NCBI GenBank assembly: GCA_013694495.1
Contig: JACDCH010000451.1
Span: 1 to 30,809, forward strand
Direction: 5' to 3'
Origin: Acidimicrobiia bacterium
GTDB lineage: Bacteria > Actinomycetota > Acidimicrobiia > Acidimicrobiales > JACDCH01
Length of the DNA: 30,809 bases
Shown: positions 7,011 to 14,103 of the stretch, one piece after another
How the letters are laid out: every line of letters begins with the position of its first letter
Position numbering within the stretch: position 1 is the first letter of the stretch
Program-made: the position numbers and the translations under genes
Notes under the pieces: generated by a model
What the model was told of the DNA's origin: nothing
The model's database searches: none
The model's input: the letters and a program-made list of their open reading frames with translations, nothing else

Positions 7011-7226
7011 TCAGGCCTGGTCGCGCACCACCCGCACCGGGTCGGTGCTGTTCATCCGCAGGACCTCGCCGTCGCTGACGACGTGGAGGTTCTCGCCGAC
7101 CGCCGGCTTGCGGCCCTGGGCGCGCTTGACGCGGCTCACACGGGCGAGCCGTCCGTCGGTGACGACGCAGTCGCCGGGCCGGATCCGGGCGGCAATGGTG
7201 AGCTGACCCTTCGGCATGTCGGTCAT
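7011..7226 (-). CDS. Small conserved-looking protein of unknown function
   Basis: A basic protein of 71 residues: a short leader, then LTIAARIRPGDCVVTDGRLARVS and a C-terminal GEVLRMNSTDPVRVVRDQA. The pattern of short beta strands with a central GD turn suggests a small beta-barrel (SH3/KOW-like). I do not recognise the family. The Met at 7226 was chosen over an in-frame Met at 7283 because the extra residues look like random GC-rich coding; 7217 is also possible. It stands alone between a convergent gene (12 bp) and the 3' side of the ferritin-like gene. Confidence 0.55.
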   Translation of the reverse strand: MTDMPKGQLTIAARIRPGDCVVTDGRLARVSRVKRAQGRKPAVGENLHVVSDGEVLRMNSTDPVRVVRDQA

Positions 7227-7316
7227 CCTACGATCTCTTTCGGGGTAGCAACGCGGGGGGATCGCATGGCTAGCCGCTTTCACCCTCCGCGATCGAGTCA
7301 GGGCGCCCCGCGCGAC

Positions 7317-7343
7317 CGAAGCGAGTGACGGCGAGGAACTCAG
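7317..7343. repeat. 27-bp 3'-end repeat, copy 2
   Basis: It matches 3764-3790 at 25 of 27 bases (shared CGAAGCGAGTGACGGCGA). As with copy 1, it lies immediately downstream of a leftward gene, whose stop here is at 7350-7352. Confidence 0.6.
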
Positions 7344-7349
7344 CTCATC

Positions 7350-8243
7350 TCAGTTGGTGGGGGCCGCTTCGCGCCGGGCGACACGATCGGCGAGGCGGCC
7401 GCCTTCGCCGAAGAGCTCGTTGCGCCAGTGCCGCTCGAGCTCGGTGGTGTCGTGGTCGTCGGGGTGGAAGCCGGGACGGTTGTAGTCGCGGATCTGGGCC
7501 CGGACCTGGCGGGTCAGCCAGGGTGACGTCCGAGCGTTCCGGAGGCTGCGCAGGAGCCGCCGCGGGTCGCGCCGCGCGCTCCGGTCCATGGCCAGCGACG
7601 CGATCGTGTTCAGCACGCCGGAGGCGAGGAACCCGAACGTCGTGAAGCGCATGACGTTGACGCGGACCCGCTCGTTGCCGCTCACCGCATGGAACACGTC
7701 GAAGGCGACCGCCTTGTGCTCGCTCTCCTCGAGGGCGTGCCACAAGAGGAGGTGGCGGACCTCGTCGTCGGCGATGATCTCGCGGGCCCGCGGGTCGATG
7801 AGGAGCACGCCGGCGAGGGTGGCGGTGTAGTGCTCGAGGGCGGCGGTGATCGCGAGCTGCCAGTCCTTGGGCAGGACCCGCTCGCCGAACCGCAGGACGA
7901 TGCCGACCCGCTTGTCGATGCCACGGGTCGGGTAACCCAGCTCGGCCAAGCGGTCGTTGAAGGCCCGGTGCTCGCGACCGTGGATTGCCTCCTGGCCGAT
8001 GAAGCCGCCGACCTGCTTCTCGAGCTCGGGATCGGTGATCTGGTCGCGGTAGTTGCGCACCGTCCGCACGAAGAAGTCCTCGCCCTCGGGGAACACGGCC
8101 GAGAGGACCGACACCACGTGGCTCATCACCACGTCGTCGCCGGCGTAGTGCTTCGGCAGCTGGTCGAGCCGGTCGAAGGAGATCCGCCGGGCCCGGATCT
8201 CGCGGGCCTGCACAGCGGTGTCGAGGACGGGTGCTGCGGTCAT
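7350..8243 (-). CDS. Metal-dependent hydrolase (PF10118-type), di-iron ferritin-like
   Basis: A 297-residue mostly helical protein. It carries spaced acidic/His motifs consistent with a four-helix-bundle metal site: FPEGEDFF, IGQEAIHGREH, ITAALEHYTA and LLLWHALEESEHKAVAFDVF. This pattern matches the predicted metal-dependent hydrolase family PF10118. A hydrophobic stretch (TTFGFLASGVLNTIASLAM) near residue 215 may be a membrane-associated helix. The reaction is unknown; ferritin-like folds here could equally be oxygenases. It is transcribed leftward, just downstream of the truncated SDR of the catabolic operon. The ACTAC-AA-GTAGT palindrome at 8255-8266, twelve bases before the start codon, could be a control site. 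Confidence 0.82.
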   Translation of the reverse strand: MTAAPVLDTAVQAREIRARRISFDRLDQLPKHYAGDDVVMSHVVSVLSAVFPEGEDFFVRTVRNYRDQITDPELEKQVGGFIGQEAIHGREHRAFNDRLAELGYPTRGIDKRVGIVLRFGERVLPKDWQLAITAALEHYTATLAGVLLIDPRAREIIADDEVRHLLLWHALEESEHKAVAFDVFHAVSGNERVRVNVMRFTTFGFLASGVLNTIASLAMDRSARRDPRRLLRSLRNARTSPWLTRQVRAQIRDYNRPGFHPDDHDTTELERHWRNELFGEGGRLADRVARREAAPTN

Positions 8244-8255
8244 GGGAGAAAGCTA

Positions 8256-8585
8256 CTACAAGTAGTTATCCCTGGGAATGGGACATCTGTCACGGCTGAT
8301 GCGGCGGGCACCGTACGGGCCTGCGTCAACCGGAGGGTGCCAGCAGGACCGGACGGTCATGTCCGCACCCATCGGTTCCACGGCTCGGCGCCCGAGGTCT
8401 TCGATCTCGGCCACGACGGCGTTGAGGTCGTCACCCGAGGCGACGGCGTAGGCCGGGGCGTGGTCGAGCGGGCGGGCGATGTCGAGGCCGGCGACGTCGT
8501 GTCCCTGCTGGGCGAGCAGCAGCGCGGTGGCCCGGCCGATGCCGCGCGGGCGGGCCGCGCCGGTGACGAGGGCGACCGGGCTCAT
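8256..8585 (-). pseudogene. SDR dehydrogenase, truncated after its N-terminal third
   Basis: The frame starts MSPVALVTGAARPRGIGRAT, a clear NAD(P)-binding Rossmann motif, and follows normal SDR sequence to about residue 75 (DDLNAVVAEIEDLGRRAVEP). It then turns into unrelated residues and stops at 109. SDRs are normally 250-280 residues, so the NAG motif and the Ser-Tyr-Lys catalytic residues are absent. The start overlaps the alcohol dehydrogenase stop (ATGA at 8582-8585), showing that it was once the fifth coupled gene of the operon. It is probably a 3' deletion remnant. Confidence 0.72.
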
Positions 8586-9616
8586 GGGACCACGAGGATC
8601 TTGCAGTGGCGGTCCGGGTCGCCGAGCTCGTCGAACGCGCCGGCGACGCCGTCGATGCCGACCTCGCCGGTGATGATCGGGGTCACGTCGATCTCGCCCT
8701 CGGCGATGGAGCGCAGCGATCCGGCGAACTCGGTTGGGTCGTAGCCGAGCACGAACTGGAGGTTGAGCTCCTTGCTCACCGCCCAGAACGGCGTGATCGA
8801 GTCGGGCTCCATGCAGACGCCCACCACCACGATGCGGCTCTGCGCCGGGGCATCCCGCAACGCGCCGTCGATGATGCCGGGCACGCCGATCGCCTCGAAG
8901 ACGACGAGCGGGCCGCGCCCGGCGCGGGCCCAGGCCACGAACGACGGCTCGGCGTCCGGGTCGACTGCCTCGTGGGCGCCCATCGCCGTGGCCAGGGCGC
9001 GGCGGGCCGGCGAGTAGTCGGCGGTGACGATCGGCTCGATGCCCTTCTGCTTCAGCGCCGCGATGACGGCGATGCCGACCGGGCCGCAGCCGAGCACCAG
9101 CGCTCCCTCCCCGGGCTCGATGCGCGACTTGTTGACGGCGTGCAGCCCGACCGCCATGGGCTCGGTGAGGGCGGCGTGCCGGGGGTCGAGTCCGTTCGGC
9201 ACCTCGAGCAGCATCGGCGCCGACAGGAGCATCCGCTCGGCGTAGCCGCCCACGGTGCCGTTGCTGTAGACGATCGGCTCGATGCCGGTCATCGACAGCA
9301 GGATCGGGATCGAGGTGACGATCGTGCCCGCGGCGAAGCTCTGCGTGTCGGGGCCGACCTCGAGCACCTCGGCCGCGAACTCGTGGCCCATGAAGATGTC
9401 CCGGCCGAAGTCGAGCTTCGGGGTGCCGAGCGAGGGCATCCCGCTCATCTCCTCGCCGAGGGCCATCATCCGCTCGCCGTGCTTGGCGAAGTGCAGGTCG
9501 GAGCCGCAGATCCCGCACGCCTTCACCTGGACGAGCACATGGCCGAAGCCCGGCTCAGGTTCCGGGACGTCGTCGCGCACGACGATGGCTCCGTCTCGCA
9601 GCACCGCGGCGCGCAT
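8582..9616 (-). CDS. Zinc-dependent alcohol dehydrogenase (MDR family)
   Basis: A 344-residue medium-chain dehydrogenase. Catalytic-zinc ligands are visible as Cys34 in CGICGSDLH and the GHEF pair at 78-79. The nucleotide-binding motif is VLGCGPVGIAVIAALK. The four-cysteine structural-zinc lobe of classical alcohol dehydrogenases is missing; the corresponding region is a hydrophobic stretch (TSIPILLSMTGIEPIVYSN). It would oxidise a secondary or primary alcohol with NAD(P). Its start overlaps the upstream LLM stop by one base (TGATG). As fourth gene of the operon, it suits oxidation of a diol or alcohol formed by the monooxygenase and epoxide hydrolase; that substrate link is inferred. Confidence 0.9.
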   Translation of the reverse strand: MRAAVLRDGAIVVRDDVPEPEPGFGHVLVQVKACGICGSDLHFAKHGERMMALGEEMSGMPSLGTPKLDFGRDIFMGHEFAAEVLEVGPDTQSFAAGTIVTSIPILLSMTGIEPIVYSNGTVGGYAERMLLSAPMLLEVPNGLDPRHAALTEPMAVGLHAVNKSRIEPGEGALVLGCGPVGIAVIAALKQKGIEPIVTADYSPARRALATAMGAHEAVDPDAEPSFVAWARAGRGPLVVFEAIGVPGIIDGALRDAPAQSRIVVVGVCMEPDSITPFWAVSKELNLQFVLGYDPTEFAGSLRSIAEGEIDVTPIITGEVGIDGVAGAFDELGDPDRHCKILVVP

Positions 9617-10872
9617 CAGCCCACCGCCCCGGGGGCGTCGGGGGCGGGGACGGGGACGTCGACCTGGGCCAGGGCGGCCTCCTCGGCCTCGAGCTTCTTC
9701 TCGTCGACGTGGGCGGTGATGGCGTTGAGGATCGCATGCCCGGCTCGGCCGAACAGCTCGCCCCGCTTGGCGGTCGCCCAGTCGTGCGAGCCCCGGGGGG
9801 CGGCGAGCTGGCCCTGGAAGTGGGGGATCACCTTCTTGGCGAACAGCTCGTAGGAGGCGAGGGTGGCCGCTGGGCTGGCCCAGTCGTGGCCGAGCATGAG
9901 GAAGGTGCCGAAGCCGCCCGACTGGTCGCGCAGGTCCTGGATGTACTCGATGGCGTCGTCGGGCGTGCCGATCACGACGCTGCCGCTGGCGGCGTAGCGC
10001 TCGACGAAGTCCCTCGGCGTGTCGGGCTCGCCCTCGACCTTGTTGGCCAGCGGCACGAACCCTGCGCCGCCGCCGAAGTAGCCCGCGAAGTCCTCGAGGC
10101 CGAAGGTGCAGTCCTCGATGGCCTGGTCGCGGGTCTCGGCGATGTGGAGGTTGCCGAGGATCCGCCACGTGCTGCGGTCCGGCGCCGGCCGGCCCGCCTT
10201 GGCGGCCTGCTCCTCGACGACCTGCCAGGCCGTGCCCAGCGCGGCGAAGCCGCCGGCGACCGAGAGCGAGAGCGAGAGGAGCGACGTGTCGTACTTGCCC
10301 GCCAGGCGGGGACCCGACGGCGACACCATGGCCGCCACCGCCACCTCGAAGTGGGGATGCGTGTAGGGCCGGACCTGGAGGCGGGCGTCTCGCAGCGTGA
10401 ACCAGTCGGTCTCCCGGGTGACCGGCTCCTCGCCCCGGAGCAGGTCGAGGATGACGTCGAGCGACTCCTCCATCATGCGGCGCTGCTCCACGGGGTCGAT
10501 GCCCATCACATAGGCGTCGGTCGGCAGCGCGCCGGGGCCGGCGCCGAAGATCATGCGCCCCCGGGTGAGGTGGTCGAGGAGCACGAGCCGGTCGGCCACG
10601 AGCCAGGGGTGGTGGTAGGGGAGCGACACCACGCCGGTCCCGAGCTTGATGTGCTTCGTGCGCTCGGCCGCAGCCGCGATGAAGATCTCCGGGCACGGGA
10701 TGATCTCGTAGCCGCCCGAGTGGTGCTCGCCGAACCACGCCTCGTCGTAGCCGAGGCGGTCGAGGGCGACGACGCGGTCGAGGTCGTACTCGAGGGCCAG
10801 CGTCGGGCTCTGGCCGACGGGGTGGAACGGCGCGAAGAACGCGCCGAACTGCAGGTTGGGGTTGCTGGTCAC
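9616..10872 (-). CDS. LimB-like LLM-class flavin monooxygenase
   Basis: A 418-residue protein of the luciferase-like monooxygenase fold. The N-terminus (FGAFFAPFHPVGQSPTLALE, then DEAWFGEHHSGGYEIIPCP) and the blocks LGTGVVSLPYHHP and RMIFGAGPGALPTDA resemble limonene 1,2-monooxygenase LimB and related TIM-barrel flavin oxygenases. Such enzymes use reduced flavin and O2 to epoxidise or hydroxylate substrates. The GTG start overlaps the hydrolase stop as GTGA (10869-10872). No dedicated flavin reductase is in this operon, so reduced flavin would have to come from elsewhere or from the FAD protein. An F420 dependence, common in actinobacterial LLM proteins, cannot be ruled out. Confidence 0.88.
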   Translation of the reverse strand: MTSNPNLQFGAFFAPFHPVGQSPTLALEYDLDRVVALDRLGYDEAWFGEHHSGGYEIIPCPEIFIAAAAERTKHIKLGTGVVSLPYHHPWLVADRLVLLDHLTRGRMIFGAGPGALPTDAYVMGIDPVEQRRMMEESLDVILDLLRGEEPVTRETDWFTLRDARLQVRPYTHPHFEVAVAAMVSPSGPRLAGKYDTSLLSLSLSVAGGFAALGTAWQVVEEQAAKAGRPAPDRSTWRILGNLHIAETRDQAIEDCTFGLEDFAGYFGGGAGFVPLANKVEGEPDTPRDFVERYAASGSVVIGTPDDAIEYIQDLRDQSGGFGTFLMLGHDWASPAATLASYELFAKKVIPHFQGQLAAPRGSHDWATAKRGELFGRAGHAILNAITAHVDEKKLEAEEAALAQVDVPVPAPDAPGAVG

Positions 10873-11870
10873 TGGGCGGGGGCTCCATGCAGGCTGCAGA
10901 CGAAGTCGAGCAGGGCGGCGTTGACCTCGGCGGGCTTCTCCTGCTGGACCCAGTGGCCCGCCCCGTCGATGATCACGTTGCCGCGGTGGTCTTCGAGCTG
11001 CGTGTCGGCGATGCCGGGGGGCGACATGGCGAGCACGGGGTCGAGGGCGCCGCCGATGAAGAGCGAGGGCGCCGCCACCCGGGCGCCGGCGAGGTGCTCG
11101 GTGAGCGACCAGTTGCGGTCGAAGTTGCGGTACCAGTTGACGCCGCCGGTGAAGCCGGTGCGCCCGAACTCGGCGGCGTAGTGGTCGAGCTCCGCCTGCG
11201 AGAGCCAGCCGGGCAGGCCGGCGGGCTCGGACATGCGCTCGACGAAGCCGGCCGGGCCGGGAGCGAACATGCGCGCCGTGGCCTCGGCGACGCCCTTCTC
11301 ATCACCGGTCACGCGGACGCCGCAGAGCATGCGCCGCATCGTGGTGGTGGCGTCGCGGCCGAGGTCGGCGTCGGCGACGCCGGGCTCCTGGAAGTAGAGG
11401 ATGTAGAAGAAGTTGTCGCCGAAGGCGTTGCGCATCAGCTCCGTCGGCGGCATCGGCCCCCGCGGCAGGAACGGGACGCTCATGCCCACGACACCGGCCA
11501 CCCGGTCCGGGTTCAGCAGGGCCTGCTGCCACACCACCATCGAGCCCCAGTCGTGGCCGACGAAGATCGCCTGCTCGGCCCCGACGTCGTCGAGCAGGCC
11601 GAGCAGGTCGTCGGTGAGGTGGACGATGTCGTACTGGTCGATCGCCTCGGGCGTGCTCGACCGTCCGTAGCCCCGCTGGTCCGCGGCCAGCACGTGGTAG
11701 CCGGCGGCGGCCAGCGCCGGGACCTGGTGGCGCCAGGAGTAGGCGAGCTCCGGGAACCCGTGGGCCAGGACCACGACCGGCCCGTCGGGCGGTCCGGCCT
11801 CGACCACGTGGAGCTCGACGCCGTTGGTGGCGACCGTGCGCTCTCGGATTTCGACGTCGGGATCGCTCAT
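10869..11870 (-). CDS. Alpha/beta hydrolase, epoxide-hydrolase-like
   Basis: A 333-residue alpha/beta hydrolase. HGFPE (37-41) is the oxyanion-hole motif of epoxide hydrolases, FVGHDWGS places the nucleophile Asp at residue 107, and GAGHWVQQEKP supplies the catalytic His (about 306). A cap domain with several Tyr and Phe residues lies between. An Asp nucleophile rather than Ser favours epoxide hydrolase or haloalkane dehalogenase chemistry, and HGFPE points to the former. It overlaps both neighbours (ATGA at 11867-11870 and GTGA at 10869-10872). Located next to a LimB-like monooxygenase, it would naturally open an epoxide product; this pairing is an inference. Confidence 0.9.
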   Translation of the reverse strand: MSDPDVEIRERTVATNGVELHVVEAGPPDGPVVVLAHGFPELAYSWRHQVPALAAAGYHVLAADQRGYGRSSTPEAIDQYDIVHLTDDLLGLLDDVGAEQAIFVGHDWGSMVVWQQALLNPDRVAGVVGMSVPFLPRGPMPPTELMRNAFGDNFFYILYFQEPGVADADLGRDATTTMRRMLCGVRVTGDEKGVAEATARMFAPGPAGFVERMSEPAGLPGWLSQAELDHYAAEFGRTGFTGGVNWYRNFDRNWSLTEHLAGARVAAPSLFIGGALDPVLAMSPPGIADTQLEDHRGNVIIDGAGHWVQQEKPAEVNAALLDFVCSLHGAPAQ

Positions 11871-13309
11871 GCGACGGATGCCTCCTGGGTGGTCTGGGTG
11901 GCGTGGGCGGCGAGCGCCGCCAGCAGCTCGGAACGCTTCGGACCGACCCGTTCGGGGACGGGCCAGGCGTCGGGGTCGGCCATGACCTCGGCCATGCGGG
12001 TCATGACGTCGGCGTCGCCGAGCATCTCGGCGGGGGTGGCGAGGAGGTTCCAGAAGCGGGCGAAGCCCCGGCCGAGGACGGGGTCGGTCATCGCGGCCAC
12101 GAACACCGCCGCCAGCGCCTTGCCGGGCCCGTCGCCCGAGCCGATGCCGCCGAAGCCGGCCGGGTCGGCGCCCGCCCTGTCCATCTGCACCGACACCTCG
12201 AACCACGGTTCGACCTCGCGCTCGGAGGCGGCCTCGTACGTGGCGGCCCGGGCGGCGACGTCGCCGGGGTGGGCGGCGAACGCGTCGGCCAGCAGCAGCG
12301 CCTGCACCATGGCGAGCGAGCAGCCCCGGCCGTACAGCGGGTTCGTGCAGGTGTGCGCGTCGCCGATGGCGTGGAAGCCGAGGACAGTGGGCGCGCCGTC
12401 GGCGTCGGTGAAGCGCCGGATCCGGTTGAGGAGCCCGCCCATCGGTCGCACGCCGCCCACCGGTTCGAGCGGGCCGTCGCGGAAGAACAGGTCGGGGCCG
12501 GGCAGGATGCGGCACGCCTCCTCGAAGCCGTCGTCGTCGGAGAGCGCCCGGCGCAGGTCGCTGTCCTCGGGGTTGATGGCGAGCGTGATCGACAGGGTTC
12601 CGCCGTCGCCCGGGACGGCGAGGTACTTCACGAAGCCGAGGTCGCCGCCGAGCTTCGGGTCGAGGCCGAGGTCGAAGCCGGCCGGGAGGCGGTACCAGCG
12701 GGACAGGTACATGAGGCCGCTCTCACGCACGGTCTCGGGGACGTCGACGCCGATGGCGGCGAGCCAGTCGGGCACCGCCCCCCGCCGGCCCGTCGAGGCG
12801 ATGACCGCGTCGGCGGCGAGGGACGTGCCGTCGTCGAGGCGGACGCCGGTGACGATCGGGGGGCCGCCGTGGCCGTCGCCCCGGGCGGTGGGGCCGAGGG
12901 CCCCGACGCCGGTGCGGAACGTCACCCCAGTCTGCTGGAGGACGGCCTGGCGCAGCACCCACTCGAACGTCGTGCGCCGCACGATGAGCACGGCCAGGTC
13001 CTCGTCGCCAGGCTGGGGCTCCCCGAGGTTCGAGGTGGTGGGCATCGTCATCCCGCCGACGGAAAGCAGGCCTTCGAGGACGTCGGGGAACCGCTCGCGC
13101 AGCGCAACCAGGATGCGAGCCAGGAAGCCATGCGTCTGGTGGACCTGCGGCGCGCCCCGGCGCTCGGCGACGAACGCCTCCTCGGCGTCGGCGGTGGCGG
13201 GCAGCGGATCGCGCTCCACCACCGTGACGGTGTGCCCGGCCCGCGCCAGCGCGAGGGCGGCCGACAGCCCGCCGACGCCGCCACCGACCACGACCAGCTG
13301 CTCGGGCAT
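11867..13309 (-). CDS. FAD-dependent oxidoreductase/monooxygenase-like protein
   Basis: A 480-residue flavoprotein. The N-terminal dinucleotide fold is VVVGGGVGGLSAALALARAG with the acidic ribose-binding VVERD following. The second FAD motif appears as GFHAIGDAHTCTNPLYGRGC. It resembles the geranylgeranyl-reductase and aromatic-hydroxylase-like FAD group, but I cannot name a precise subfamily. First gene of the leftward operon, it starts at 13309, 28 bp from the proximal TTGGCAAC operator, and its stop overlaps the hydrolase start. It may hydroxylate, reduce or desaturate the pathway substrate. A hydride-supplying role for the LLM enzyme is less likely given its size and motifs. Confidence 0.85.
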   Translation of the reverse strand: MPEQLVVVGGGVGGLSAALALARAGHTVTVVERDPLPATADAEEAFVAERRGAPQVHQTHGFLARILVALRERFPDVLEGLLSVGGMTMPTTSNLGEPQPGDEDLAVLIVRRTTFEWVLRQAVLQQTGVTFRTGVGALGPTARGDGHGGPPIVTGVRLDDGTSLAADAVIASTGRRGAVPDWLAAIGVDVPETVRESGLMYLSRWYRLPAGFDLGLDPKLGGDLGFVKYLAVPGDGGTLSITLAINPEDSDLRRALSDDDGFEEACRILPGPDLFFRDGPLEPVGGVRPMGGLLNRIRRFTDADGAPTVLGFHAIGDAHTCTNPLYGRGCSLAMVQALLLADAFAAHPGDVAARAATYEAASEREVEPWFEVSVQMDRAGADPAGFGGIGSGDGPGKALAAVFVAAMTDPVLGRGFARFWNLLATPAEMLGDADVMTRMAEVMADPDAWPVPERVGPKRSELLAALAAHATQTTQEASVA

Positions 13310-13336
13310 CCGCACCTCGCTTCGTCCGGCGACCGC

Positions 13337-13356
13337 TTGGCAACGGCCGTTGCCAA
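13337..13356. promoter_or_regulatory. Perfect 20-bp palindromic operator
   Basis: TTGGCAACGGCCGTTGCCAA is fully self-complementary and lies in the 68-bp gap between the divergent FAD oxidoreductase and TetR genes. A second TGGCAAC-N4-GTTGCCA site is centred 31 bp away, about three helical turns. It is the predicted binding site of the adjacent TetR protein. Confidence 0.8.
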
Positions 13357-13368
13357 CAACGTAGAGTG

Positions 13369-13386
13369 TGGCAACGCATGTTGCCA
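13369..13386. promoter_or_regulatory. Second palindromic operator overlapping the TetR start
   Basis: TGGCAACGCATGTTGCCA repeats the half-sites of the 13337-13356 palindrome with a four-base centre. It contains the ATG at 13378, so bound repressor would sit on the start of its own gene. Confidence 0.75.
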
Positions 13387-14103
13387 ACTCGCGAGCCCCC
13401 TGCCTCCCGACCCAGCTGGGCGGGCATCCCCGCCGAGGATCGGCGGGCCGGCCGGCGTGCCCGCCTGCTCGACGCGGCCTTCGACCTGCTGGGCACGGAG
13501 GGCTGGGCGGCGACGACCGTCCGGGCCGTCTGCCAGCGGGCGCGGCTGAACCCGCGCTACTTCTACGAGAGCTTCGACGACCTCGACGCGCTCCTCGTCG
13601 CCGTCTACGACCGCACCGTCGAGCAGCTCGCGGCGTCGGTGCTCCAGGTGCTCGACGCCACCGGTGCCGACCCCAGGGTGCAGACCCGGGCGGGCATCGA
13701 CGCCATCGTCCGGTTCGTCGACGAGGACCGCCGGCGCGGGCGGGTGCTCTACGTCGAGGGCATCGGGAACGAGGCGCTGAACCGGCGGCGCATCCAGACG
13801 GGCCACGCCCTCGTCGAGCTGGTCGAGCGCGACGCCGCCGGCCGCTACGGCGCCCCGCCGTCCGGCGAGCCCATCGGCCGCATCGGCGCCGCCATCCTCG
13901 TCGGGGGCTTCTCGGAGCTCCTCCAGGCCTGGCTTGCGGGCCGGATCGCCGTGCCCCGCGACCAGCTGGTCGACGACGCCACCGGCCTTTTCCTCGCGCT
14001 GGGCGAGTCAGCAGGCAAGATCGCGGCCACTCGGGCCGGGGGAGGCCCGACGACGGGCCGGCGCGCTGCGGCCCGGCGACCAACCAGGAGGACAGGGCCA
14101 TGA
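13378..14103 (+). CDS. TetR family transcriptional regulator
   Basis: A 241-residue regulator with a TetR helix-turn-helix at about residues 26-72 (LLDAAFDLLGTEGWAATTVR, then CQRARLNPRYFYESFDDLDA) and a long helical C-terminal domain. It ends in an Arg/Ala/Gly-rich tail. The first in-frame starts are GTG 13366 and ATG 13378; I chose ATG. Both lie on or beside the second palindrome and neither has a clear Shine-Dalgarno, so the mRNA may be leaderless. The stop overlaps the next start as ATGA (14100-14103). It is predicted to repress both arms of the divergon and to respond to a pathway intermediate. Confidence 0.9.
   Translation: MLPTREPPASRPSWAGIPAEDRRAGRRARLLDAAFDLLGTEGWAATTVRAVCQRARLNPRYFYESFDDLDALLVAVYDRTVEQLAASVLQVLDATGADPRVQTRAGIDAIVRFVDEDRRRGRVLYVEGIGNEALNRRRIQTGHALVELVERDAAGRYGAPPSGEPIGRIGAAILVGGFSELLQAWLAGRIAVPRDQLVDDATGLFLALGESAGKIAATRAGGGPTTGRRAAARRPTRRTGP

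Noticed and set aside
8255..8266. ACTACAAGTAGT as a fourth operator
   Set aside because: It is short, single-copy in the window, and overlaps the stop of the SDR remnant; it is mentioned only as a possible site for the ferritin-like gene.
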